From positions 576,001 through 640,000 of the forward strand of contig NZ_JAIRAU010000027.1 in the NCBI RefSeq assembly GCF_020073745.1: a DNA stretch of 64,000 bases, written 5' to 3'. Made by a program: the position numbers and the translations under genes. Below, piece by piece: positions 7,943 to 15,598 of this stretch. The first letter of the stretch is position 1, and the number at the start of each line of letters is the position of its first letter. This stretch comes from Nannocystis pusilla (GTDB taxonomy: Bacteria > Myxococcota_A > Polyangia > Nannocystales > Nannocystaceae). The notes under the pieces were generated by a model. That model had not been told where the DNA came from. It did no database searches and worked only from the letters and a program-made list of their open reading frames with translations.

Positions 7943-9312
7943 AGGCTCGTGCTCTCATCATCTCGGCCGTGACGGCGCTCCTGGGATGTGCGTCGGTCCA
8001 GCCGACGAAGGCGCGGCGAGACGTCGCGGAGCTCGTCGAGCGCCGCGTCGGACTGGCCGACGTGGTCCCCGCGAAGCAAGACGCGGAGAGCCGCGCCCGG
8101 GTGCGTGACCGCGTCGCCGAGCTCGTGTCCGCGCCGCTGACGCTGGAGCGCGCGCTGCAAGTCGCGTTGCTCAACAACCGCGAGCTCCGGGCCGTGTTCG
8201 AGGAGCTCGGGGTCGCCCAGGCAGAGCTGGTCCAGGCGGGATTGCTGGAGAACCCGGTGATCGCCGGTGACCTCGTCAATTCGACGCGGGGTTATGGCCT
8301 CGGCGGCGGGCTGTCGCTGACGCAGAGCCTGCTCAGCGCGTTTCTGATCCCGGCCAAGCGGCGCCTGGCGAAGGCCCGGCTGAATCACGCGATCGTGACG
8401 GTGGGACAGGCGGCCCTCATGCTGGCGCGGGACGTGAAAGTGGCGTTCGTTCGCGCGCAGGCGGCCGAGCAGATGCTCGAGCTGTACCGCGGGCGGGCGC
8501 AGGCCGCCGAGGTCGCGCACGAGCTGGCGCAGCGCCAGCTCGACGCCGGCAACATCTATCCGCTCGATCACGAGCTGTTCGCCGCTGCGCTGGACCGGGC
8601 CCGGGTCGAGCTGGCCGACGCGGAGCTCGCGTCGCTGGTCGAGCGCGAGGAGCTCACGCGCTTGCTCGGGCTGTGGGGCGAGGACGCCGCGTGGAAGATC
8701 GCGGGGCCCCTCGCGGAGGCGTTGCCGACCGAGGTCGACCTCGGCCGACTCGAGCAGCAGGGGATCGCCGACAGGCTCGATCTGTCCGCCGCTCGCGTCG
8801 AGGTCAAGTCGATCGCCCACGCGCTCGGGCTCCGTCGCCGCGGCATCGTGCCGGGGATCGAGGCCGGCTTCGTGATGCGCAACGAGGTCGGCAACGACGC
8901 GGGCCACGAGCCGGTCCTCGGCGGGTCGCTCGCGCTGCAGCTGCCGATCTTCGACCCCGGACACGCCGACATCGCGCGTATTCAGGCGTACTTGCGACAG
9001 GCACAGCACCGGCTGCAAGACGCGGCGATCCACGCGCGCTCGGAGATCCGGGTGCATCGGGCCGAGCTGGTCGCGGCGCGCCGAAAGGTCGAGCACTACC
9101 AGAAGACGGTGTTGCCGCGCGCCGAGTCGATCACCGATCTGACGCTGCTGCAGTACAACGCGATGCTCGTGGGGACGTACCAGCTGCTCGAGACCCGATC
9201 GGACCAGATCGAGGCGCATCGCCAGTACGTCGAGGCCCTTCGTGACTACTGGATCGCCCGCAGCGAGCTCGAGCTCGCCGTGGGCGGGCGCCTCGCGCCG
9301 GAGGGCAGTTGA
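7939..9312 (+). CDS. TolC/CusC-type outer-membrane efflux lipoprotein
   Basis: 457 residues; ATG 7939 overlaps the previous stop in ATGA. The signal ends with lipobox LLGC (Cys17). Two long helical OEP repeats are visible, each with Ala/Glu/Arg-rich coiled-coil helices (LTLERALQVALLNNRELRAV and the matching second half from about residue 250). Known role of the family: a trimeric outer-membrane duct for RND or other pumps. No inner-membrane pump gene follows directly, so it may partner the RND system at 22-26 kb or one elsewhere. Its position behind the copper oxidase suggests a copper-export channel. Confidence 0.86.
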   Translation: MKARALIISAVTALLGCASVQPTKARRDVAELVERRVGLADVVPAKQDAESRARVRDRVAELVSAPLTLERALQVALLNNRELRAVFEELGVAQAELVQAGLLENPVIAGDLVNSTRGYGLGGGLSLTQSLLSAFLIPAKRRLAKARLNHAIVTVGQAALMLARDVKVAFVRAQAAEQMLELYRGRAQAAEVAHELAQRQLDAGNIYPLDHELFAAALDRARVELADAELASLVEREELTRLLGLWGEDAAWKIAGPLAEALPTEVDLGRLEQQGIADRLDLSAARVEVKSIAHALGLRRRGIVPGIEAGFVMRNEVGNDAGHEPVLGGSLALQLPIFDPGHADIARIQAYLRQAQHRLQDAAIHARSEIRVHRAELVAARRKVEHYQKTVLPRAESITDLTLLQYNAMLVGTYQLLETRSDQIEAHRQYVEALRDYWIARSELELAVGGRLAPEGS

Positions 9313-9534
9313 TGCCCGTCGGGTGAACGATCGGGCGCGGGCGCTCGCGCCCGCCGGGGCGACACAGCGCCTCGCAGGGCTCGGTGCTCTCTACCGGGCC
9401 GGCGCAGAACTTGAACAGGAGATCGGGCCGGCGCCGCGCGCGACGCCAGCGGCTTCAGGACGCGAGGTCCTCGCGGCTCGAGCGATCGGCAGCGCGGACG
9501 CGATGCGGCTGCGCATCACGTCCGCGCCGGCGAT

Positions 9535-9765
9535 TCACGCGGCCGGGGCGAGGCTCGCCTCGTAGCCGGCCTCGCGCAGCGCCGCGAGCAGGTGATCCAC
9601 GGTCGCCCTGTCCTGGTGGTGGCGCACGAGCACCTTGCCGTCGCGCAGCCGGACCTCGACCTCGTCGACGCCGTCCAGCTCGCGCAGGGCGTCGTGGATG
9701 TGGCGGACACAGGACTGGCAGCTCATGCCGGGGACGGCGAGGATGGCTTGGTGGGGCGTGTTCAT
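9535..9765 (-). CDS. copZ: Copper chaperone, HMA domain
   Basis: 76 residues from ATG 9765-9763, chosen because AAGGAGA lies 5-6 bases upstream; a longer in-frame start would add Arg-rich sequence. It is one heavy-metal-associated domain with the motif GMSCQSC near residue 13, which binds Cu(I) through two Cys, and the usual beta-alpha-beta pattern (VRHIHDALRELDGVDEVEV, then VLVRHHQDRATVDHLLAALR). The size matches CopZ-like chaperones. It is divergent from the CopA ATPase gene with the cop-box palindrome between, so both should be induced together. Probable role: cytosolic Cu(I) delivery to CopA. Confidence 0.87.
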   Translation of the reverse strand: MNTPHQAILAVPGMSCQSCVRHIHDALRELDGVDEVEVRLRDGKVLVRHHQDRATVDHLLAALREAGYEASLAPAA

Positions 9766-9828
9766 GGCAGGTCTCCTTGCGGCGCGGCGTTTCGCGGCTC
9801 GCATCGCGGAGACGCGGCGGGTGGGTGG

Positions 9829-9846
9829 GCATTACAGCTGTAATGC
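9829..9846. promoter_or_regulatory. Cop-box palindrome (CopY/BlaI-type operator)
   Basis: The 18-bp sequence GCATTACAGCTGTAATGC is a perfect palindrome and contains TACAGCTGTA, an exact match to the cop-box consensus TACANNTGTA used by CopY-family repressors. It lies 63 bp from the chaperone start and 37 bp from the ATPase start, so one operator can serve both directions. No CopY-like gene is in the window. Confidence 0.8.
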
Positions 9847-9883
9847 GGGGCGGGTCGCGGCGTCGGCGGGGCGAGGAGGAACC

Positions 9884-12418
9884 ATGTCGAGCACCGCCAC
9901 CATCGCCAGAACCGCGACGCCCGAGGACGCTGGAGCCCACGCCGAGCTGCCGATCGAGGGCATGACCTGCGCGAGCTGTGTCGTCCGGGTCGAGCGCGCC
10001 CTCAAGGCCGTCCCCGGGGTCCAGGCGGCGCACGTCAACCTCGTCACGGGGCGCGCTCGCGTGGTGTTCGACGGGGCGGCGGTGACCCAGGCTGCGCTCA
10101 CCCGGGCGATCGAAGGCGCCGGTTATGCCGTGCCGGGACCCGCGGCCGCGGAGACGACGAGCATCGAGCTGCCGATCGCCGGGATGACCTGCGCGAACTG
10201 TGTGCGCCGGATCGAGAAGGCGCTGCGCGCGGTGCGGGGCGTGACCGAGGCGAGCGTCAATCTCGTCACCGGGCGCGCGACGGTGAGCTTCGCCCCGGGC
10301 GAGGCTTCGCCGCGTGCGTTGGTGGAGGCGATCACGCGGGCCGGCTACTCCGTGCCGGAATTCGCGGCCGCTCCTGCGGCGCGCGTGGAGGCGGCTGCGC
10401 GGGCCGAGGCGCTCGCGCAGTCCGAGCAGCGCGAGCAGCGAGGGCTCCGCCGCGACTTCGTCGCCGCGGCGGCGCTCAGCGTGCCGCTGCTGGTCGTGGC
10501 GATGTCGCACGGCGCCATCCCCGGCACCGCGGGGACGTTCGGGCGGTGGCTGCAATTCGTGCTCGCCACGCCGGTGGTCTTCGGTCCCGGCCGCCGGTTC
10601 CTGCGCCTGGCCTGGAAGGCGCTGGGCCACGGCGCGGCCGACATGAACACGCTCGTCAGCATCGGCACGCTGGCGGCGTGGGTCTACTCGACCGTGGCGC
10701 TGACGCTGCCCGGGCTGTTCCCGCACGCCGAGCACGGGGCGCTGCCGCACCTGTACTTTGAGGCAGCCGCGGCGATCGTCAGCTTCGTGCTGCTCGGCAA
10801 GCTGCTCGAGACGCGGGCGCGCCGGCGGCTGTCGGACGCGGTCCGCGGGCTGGTGGCGCTGGTGCCGAAGACGGCGCGGCGGCTCGGCGAGGGGCGCGAG
10901 GACGATGTGCCGGTCGAGTCACTGGTGCCCGGCGATCACGTGCTGGTGCGGCCCGGCGAGCGGATCCCGAGCGACGGCGTGGTCGTCCGCGGCGTGTCGG
11001 CGGTCGACGAGTCGATGCTGACCGGCGAGAGCATCCCCGTCGACAAGGCGAAGGAAGCGCAGGTGTTCGGCGGGACGCTGAACCAGAGCGGCGCGCTGGT
11101 GGTGCGGGTGACCCACACGGGCGGCGACACGGCGCTGGCGCGGATCGTCGAGGCGGTCGAGCAGGCGCAGGGCTCGCGCGCCCCGATCGCGCGCCTCGCC
11201 GACGTCGTCAGCAGTTACTTCGTGCCGATCGTGCTCGGGATCGCGATGATCACGCTGCTCGCGTGGGTCGCGGTCGATCCGACGGCGGGAGGCTTCGCGG
11301 CGGCGATCGAGCGCTTCGTCGCGGTCCTGGTGATCGCGTGCCCGTGCGCGCTCGGCCTGGCGACGCCCGCGGCGGTCGCGGTCGGCACGGGGCGGGGCGC
11401 GGAGCTGGGGATCCTGGTGAAGGGTGGGGCGGCGCTCGAGGCGGCGAGCCGCGTCGACGCGGTGCTGCTCGACAAGACCGGCACGTTGACGGAGGGCAAG
11501 CCTGCCCTGACCGACGTGGTGCCGGGCGCGGGCTGGAGCGCGGCGGAGCTGCTGGCGCTGGTCGCCGCGGTCGAACGCGCCAGCGAACATCCGGTCGCGC
11601 GCGCGATCGTCGAGGGCGCCGAGCAGCGGGCGATCCGGGCCGCGCTGGCGAGCGAGTTTCGCATGGAGCCGGGCTTCGGGATCGCGGGGACGGTGGACGG
11701 CCGGATCGTGCTGGTGGGCACGAGCGCGTGGCTCGGCCGCAACGGGGTCGACGCGGCGAGCCTCGAGGCCGAGGCCGAACGCCTGGCGGAGCGCGGACGG
11801 ACGCCGTCGTTCGTCGCGGTCGACGGCGTGCTCGCCGGCCTCGTCGCGGTCGCGGATCGCCCGGGCGAGGGCGCGAGGCAGGTCGTGGCCGACCTGAAAG
11901 CGCTGGGGATCGAGGTGGCGATGTTCACCGGCGACCGCCGACGCACGGCGGAGGCGATCGCGGCCGAGCTCGGGATCGGGCGCGTGATCGCGGAGGTGCG
12001 CCCGGAGGACAAGGCGCGGGTCGTGGCCGACGAACGGGCGCGCGGTCGAGTGGTCGCCATGGTCGGCGACGGGGTCAACGATGCGCCCGCGCTGGCCGGC
12101 GCGCACGTCGGGGTGGCGATCGGCACGGGCACCGACATCGCCGTCGCGGCCGCCGACATCGCGCTGCTGCGAGGCGGGATCTCGAGCTTGCCGGTCGCGC
12201 TGCAGCTGGCGCGGCGGACGCTGCGGACGATCCGGCAGAACCTGTTCTGGGCGTTCGTCTACAACGTGATCGGGATCCCGATCGCCGCCGGGGCGCTGTA
12301 CCTGTGGACCGGCTGGCTGCTGTCGCCGGTGCTGGCGAGCGCGGCGATGTCGCTGTCGAGCGTGTCGGTGCTGGCGAACTCGCTGCGCCTGCGGCGCTTC
12401 GCGGCGGGCGGGGTGTAA
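9884..12418 (+). CDS. copA: Copper-translocating P1B-type ATPase
   Basis: 844 residues; ATG 9884 follows AGGAGGA. There are two N-terminal HMA domains (GMTCASC at about 26-32 and GMTCANC at about 100-106), a pair of leading helices, the actuator motif TGES (about 381), the membrane Cu(I) motif CPC (about 486-488 in ACPCALGLATP), phosphorylation motif DKTGT (about 529), SEHP (nucleotide binding) and GDGVND (about 728). CPC plus two CxxC HMA domains places it with Cu(I)/Ag(I) exporters. It exports cytosolic copper to the periplasm at the cost of ATP. It is divergent from the chaperone gene across the cop box, and the cupredoxin gene follows at once. Confidence 0.95.
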   Translation: MSSTATIARTATPEDAGAHAELPIEGMTCASCVVRVERALKAVPGVQAAHVNLVTGRARVVFDGAAVTQAALTRAIEGAGYAVPGPAAAETTSIELPIAGMTCANCVRRIEKALRAVRGVTEASVNLVTGRATVSFAPGEASPRALVEAITRAGYSVPEFAAAPAARVEAAARAEALAQSEQREQRGLRRDFVAAAALSVPLLVVAMSHGAIPGTAGTFGRWLQFVLATPVVFGPGRRFLRLAWKALGHGAADMNTLVSIGTLAAWVYSTVALTLPGLFPHAEHGALPHLYFEAAAAIVSFVLLGKLLETRARRRLSDAVRGLVALVPKTARRLGEGREDDVPVESLVPGDHVLVRPGERIPSDGVVVRGVSAVDESMLTGESIPVDKAKEAQVFGGTLNQSGALVVRVTHTGGDTALARIVEAVEQAQGSRAPIARLADVVSSYFVPIVLGIAMITLLAWVAVDPTAGGFAAAIERFVAVLVIACPCALGLATPAAVAVGTGRGAELGILVKGGAALEAASRVDAVLLDKTGTLTEGKPALTDVVPGAGWSAAELLALVAAVERASEHPVARAIVEGAEQRAIRAALASEFRMEPGFGIAGTVDGRIVLVGTSAWLGRNGVDAASLEAEAERLAERGRTPSFVAVDGVLAGLVAVADRPGEGARQVVADLKALGIEVAMFTGDRRRTAEAIAAELGIGRVIAEVRPEDKARVVADERARGRVVAMVGDGVNDAPALAGAHVGVAIGTGTDIAVAAADIALLRGGISSLPVALQLARRTLRTIRQNLFWAFVYNVIGIPIAAGALYLWTGWLLSPVLASAAMSLSSVSVLANSLRLRRFAAGGV

Positions 12419-12462
12419 TGCCCGGCAGGCGGCGGCGTCAGCCCTCCGGAACGAGTCGCATC

Positions 12463-12840
12463 ATGCCCAACGTCATCCTCCGAGTCGTCCTGTCCACGTG
12501 CGTCACCGCGGTCGCCGGCGTGCTCCCCGCCGCGGCCGAAGCGGCGAAGGTCGAGCGCGCCCCGGCCGTCCGCGAGATCGAGGTCGTCGTCGACGGCTCG
12601 TATCGGCCCGACCGGATCACGGTCGCCGAGGGCGAGCGCGTCCGCCTGAATTTCGTCCGCCGCGACCGCTCGCCGTGCACGCGCGAGGTGGTGTTCGCCG
12701 CGCTCGGCATCCGCCGCGAGCTGCCGACCGATCAGCCGGTGACGATCGAGTTGCCGGCGCTCACCGCGGGCGTGTACGAGTTCAATTGCGGGATGAACAT
12801 GACGCGCGGCGTGCTCGAGGTCGTGGCGCGCAAGCCGTAG
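12463..12840 (+). CDS. Cupredoxin-domain secreted protein
   Basis: 125 residues from ATG 12463 (MPNVILRVVLS), whose signal peptide ends near AAAEAAK. An alternative ATG at 12418 overlaps the copA stop (TAATG) and adds 15 Arg-rich residues; both are possible. The mature part is a small beta-barrel with SPCTREVVF and EFNCGMNMTRG, the paired-Cys pattern of the cupredoxin_1 family commonly found next to or fused with copper ATPases. Likely role: periplasmic copper binding downstream of CopA export. Translational coupling to copA is likely. Confidence 0.8.
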   Translation: MPNVILRVVLSTCVTAVAGVLPAAAEAAKVERAPAVREIEVVVDGSYRPDRITVAEGERVRLNFVRRDRSPCTREVVFAALGIRRELPTDQPVTIELPALTAGVYEFNCGMNMTRGVLEVVARKP

Positions 12841-12923
12841 CCGCGGGGTTCGCCCGCGCGTCCGGTCGGCGCGGGCGAGCGCTACACTGCCTGGCGGCCG
12901 CAGCACGTACGAGGAGAACGAAC

Positions 12924-13508
12924 ATGAGCGCCCGAGAGACGTACGCCGAGCCGACGCCTGAAGCGGTGAACCGGCTCGTCGCCAACCACCGCGAGTTCCT
13001 CGCCTTCCTGCAGGCGCGGGTCGGCAGCCGCGCCGCCGCCGAGGACATCCTGCAGGACGCGTTCGTGCGCGGCCTCGACAAGATCGGCGACCTGCGCGAC
13101 GACGAGGCGGCGATCGCCTGGTTCTACCGGCTGCTGCGCAACGCGGTGATCGATCGCCACCGGCGCGACGCGGCCTCGGGTCGCCGCCTCGACGCGCTGG
13201 CGGCCGAGCTCGAGGAGGCGGTCGAACCCGCTCCGGAACTGCGCGGCGCGGTCTGTCAGTGCGTGGCCCGGCTGGCCGACACGCTGAAGCCGGAGTACGC
13301 GGAGGCGCTGCGGCGCATCGAGCTCGACGGGCTCGCGGTCAAGGACTACGCGGCCGAGGCGGGCATCACGCCCGGCAACGCGGCGGTGCGGGTGTTTCGC
13401 GCGCGGGAGGCGTTGAAGAAGCAGGTCGTGCGCTCGTGCGGGACGTGTGCCGAGCACGGCTGCCTCGATTGCACGTGCGGCGGCGGCCGCGGTGGCTGCG
13501 GCTCGTGA
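12924..13508 (+). CDS. corE: CorE-like ECF sigma factor with Cys-rich tail
   Basis: 194 residues; GAGGAGA before ATG 12924. Sigma region 2 (AEDILQDAFVRGLDKIGDLR, then AWFYRLLRNAVIDRHRRD) and region 4 (YAEALRRIELDGLAVKDYA, then TPGNAAVRVFRAREALKK) are intact. Two Cys features stand out: VCQC in the linker between the two regions, and a C-terminal tail with SCGTCAEHGCLDCTCGG. This matches CorE of Myxococcus xanthus, where a CxC motif and a Cys-rich domain let the sigma factor sense copper directly without an anti-sigma factor. No anti-sigma gene is adjacent here. Placement after the cupredoxin gene supports control of this copper island. Confidence 0.88.
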   Translation: MSARETYAEPTPEAVNRLVANHREFLAFLQARVGSRAAAEDILQDAFVRGLDKIGDLRDDEAAIAWFYRLLRNAVIDRHRRDAASGRRLDALAAELEEAVEPAPELRGAVCQCVARLADTLKPEYAEALRRIELDGLAVKDYAAEAGITPGNAAVRVFRAREALKKQVVRSCGTCAEHGCLDCTCGGGRGGCGS

Positions 13509-13562
13509 GCCGGGAGCGACGCGTCGATCCTGGATCACGAGCTCACGGTCGACCGTGCGGCG

Positions 13563-13632
13563 GTCATGTCCTCGGGGACTTGTTCTTGAAGACATGTCCA
13601 TCAGGACATGGTCTCTCGGTCATGTCGGCTGA
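13563..13632. repeat. Array of five 14-bp-period units
   Basis: Five consecutive 14-mers: GTCATGTCCTCGGG, GACTTGTTCTTGAA, GACATGTCCATCAG, GACATGGTCTCTCG, GTCATGTCGGCTGA. They fill the gap between the convergent sigma-factor and Pro-rich protein genes. The last unit also takes part in a hairpin (TGTCGGC/GCCGACA) that may act as a terminator. Related arrays occur at several other places in the window. Confidence 0.7.
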
Positions 13633-13650
13633 ATGCCGACACGCCTGCGG

Positions 13651-14781
13651 CTAGAAGCGGACCTGCAGCACGCCGGCCCACCCGCCGTAGGGGGTGCGCG
13701 CCACCGAGGGGGCGATCCGATGCTCCTGGATCGCCCTCTGGAAGGCGTTCCGGCGCTGAACCCCGCGCGAGATCATCGGGATGCCGCCGCCGAGGGCGCC
13801 GCCGCCGACGAGCAGCATCGGCAGGTGGAGCTCGACGCACGACGGGCAGAGGCCGAGGAACACGACCCCGGTGATGAAGACCGGGCCGCCGATGGCGGCG
13901 AGGATGGTGCCGCCGGCGATCAGACCGGTGCCGGTCTTGCCGGGGATCGGCGGCGGGACGTAGGCGCGCAGCGAGGCGACCCCGCTCTTGGGGATCACGA
14001 GGATCTGCCCGGTGGTGCCGTCGATCAGGGTGAACGTGTCGGTCTGGACGGCGCCGACGCGGCCGCGGAGGACCTTGCCGCCCTTGAGCTCGGCGATGAC
14101 CTCGAAGCCGTCGACGCCCTCCCAGGCGGCGTCGGTCACGGCCGCGGTGGCGTTCACGGCGGCGACCGCCGGGAGAGGCTCCGGGGACGGGGCGACGGCG
14201 GGCTCGGACTCGGGCGAGGCGGCGAGCGGGTCGGGGACGGCAGGCGGAGCGGCGGGTGATGGCGCAGGCGCAGACGCAGGCGACGGCGCGGGCGCTGCCG
14301 CCGGCTCGAGCTTCGTCGGCTGCTGCGGCGTGGGTGGGGATGGGCTGGCCGGCACCTGGGCGGGCGGCGGCGGGATGGCGGGCGCCGCCGCGAGGGCGTC
14401 GGTCGGCAGGGCGAGGGCGAGGCAGCCCGCGAGCACCCGGGCGGCGCGGCGAGGACCCGGGCCGCGTGTCGCGGGGACGTGGGCGATCCAGCCGAAGGTG
14501 GTCGGCCGGAGCGCCCAGCTGCCGAGATCGGGGACCCGGTGGTCGTATCCCGGAGCCGGGATCCCGAACTCGGGCTGTCGCAAGAAGATCGTGACAGGGC
14601 CGTCCGGATCGCCGGTGCCGGCGCCGGGCAGCACGCCGAGTTCGTCGTCGTGCAGCGGGCGCGGGTCGGCGCCGGCCGACGAGGACCGCGAAAACGCGGC
14701 GACATCGGGCGGCGCGAGCGGTTCGGAGGCCACGTCGTCGCGGAAGCGCAGCTGGAGCGCGGAGGGCTCAAGCACCATCAT
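13651..14781 (-). CDS. Pro/Ala-rich membrane protein of unknown function
   Basis: 376 residues from the MM start at 14781, only 10 bp after the sulfotransferase stop. Residues 1-110 are not signal-like. A hydrophobic stretch (VLAGCLALALPTDALAAAP) at about 114-132 looks like a signal peptide placed internally, so the true start may be further in, though no good start codon precedes it. Then come a ~80-residue Pro/Ala/Ser linker, a ~50-residue beta segment (GKVLRGRVGAVQTDTFTLID) resembling small barrel domains, and two membrane helices around residues 285-330. Last gene of a probable four-gene operon. Function unknown. Confidence 0.6.
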   Translation of the reverse strand: MMVLEPSALQLRFRDDVASEPLAPPDVAAFSRSSSAGADPRPLHDDELGVLPGAGTGDPDGPVTIFLRQPEFGIPAPGYDHRVPDLGSWALRPTTFGWIAHVPATRGPGPRRAARVLAGCLALALPTDALAAAPAIPPPPAQVPASPSPPTPQQPTKLEPAAAPAPSPASAPAPSPAAPPAVPDPLAASPESEPAVAPSPEPLPAVAAVNATAAVTDAAWEGVDGFEVIAELKGGKVLRGRVGAVQTDTFTLIDGTTGQILVIPKSGVASLRAYVPPPIPGKTGTGLIAGGTILAAIGGPVFITGVVFLGLCPSCVELHLPMLLVGGGALGGGIPMISRGVQRRNAFQRAIQEHRIAPSVARTPYGGWAGVLQVRF

Positions 14782-14791
14782 GCGGATCGTA

Positions 14792-15574
14792 TCATCGCCG
14801 CCCGAAAATGTCGGCCATCACTTTGGCTTCGACGCCGGCCTGACGCTCGAGGACCATCGGGCGCAGCGCCCGGTCGACGGCGTTGAGCCGGTCGATGAAG
14901 CCGGCGCTCAGCGGCCGACCGGCGTCGATGGTCGCGTAGAGCTCGTCGAAGACCTCGAGGTGGGCCGCATCGACGCCCTCGGCGAGGGCGCTGTCGGCCG
15001 CGCCGACCGGCTCGCGCTTCCGCTCGGGACGGACCACGCGGGCGGCCGCGGCCGGATCGCCGCGGCCGATCCACGCCACCACCTCGGCGGCGACCTTCTC
15101 CGGGTCGCGGAGGAAGCTGTCGTAGGAGAGGACGTGGGCGGGGTAGCCGCGGATCGCGAGGTCGCGGATCAGCGCGAAGTTGGAGCACCACCAGTCGAGC
15201 GCCGGCGGCAACGCGGTGTCGTCGATGCCGATCCGGCGGACCGAGGCGACGTACTCGCGCCAGTCGCGGACGGTGGCGATGCAGCGATCGAGGAAGGCGA
15301 CGTCGCTGCGGACGAGCCCGGGGATGAAGACCTTGACCGCGTGGTCGCGGGTGGCCGCCGGCGCCAGATAGGCGCCGGTCAGCGGGTGCGGATTGGTCCG
15401 ATAATTGATGCCGCCCATCAACTCGGACTCGAAGAAGCCGTCGGGGTTGGCGTCGCCCAGCAGTTCGCCCCAGCCGCCCGGGAAGCGCTCGCCGATGTAC
15501 GGCAGGCCGGCCGCGACCAGCACGTGCATCCACATCGACGTGCCGGAGCGCTTGGTGCCGGTGACGACGATCAT
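14792..15574 (-). CDS. Sulfotransferase-family protein
   Basis: 260 residues. The N-terminal P-loop GTKRSGTS (residues 6-13) is the PAPS 5'-phosphosulfate-binding loop of sulfotransferases. A downstream VLSYDSFLRDPEKVAAEVVA segment fits the strand-helix near the 3'-phosphate-binding site. Length is normal for the bacterial family. The acceptor substrate (carbohydrate, lipid or peptide) is unknown. The gene lies 24 bp after the cytochrome lipoprotein gene in the same orientation. No sulfate-activation genes are near, although a cysteine synthase homologue is 13 kb away. Confidence 0.82.
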   Translation of the reverse strand: MIVVTGTKRSGTSMWMHVLVAAGLPYIGERFPGGWGELLGDANPDGFFESELMGGINYRTNPHPLTGAYLAPAATRDHAVKVFIPGLVRSDVAFLDRCIATVRDWREYVASVRRIGIDDTALPPALDWWCSNFALIRDLAIRGYPAHVLSYDSFLRDPEKVAAEVVAWIGRGDPAAAARVVRPERKREPVGAADSALAEGVDAAHLEVFDELYATIDAGRPLSAGFIDRLNAVDRALRPMVLERQAGVEAKVMADIFGRR

Positions 15575-15598
15575 GCGCGGCTCGGCCTGGCTCCGCGG

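Noticed and set aside
9313..9534. A missing inner-membrane pump gene after the TolC-like lipoprotein gene
   Set aside because: The 222-bp gap is too short and has no protein-like frame.
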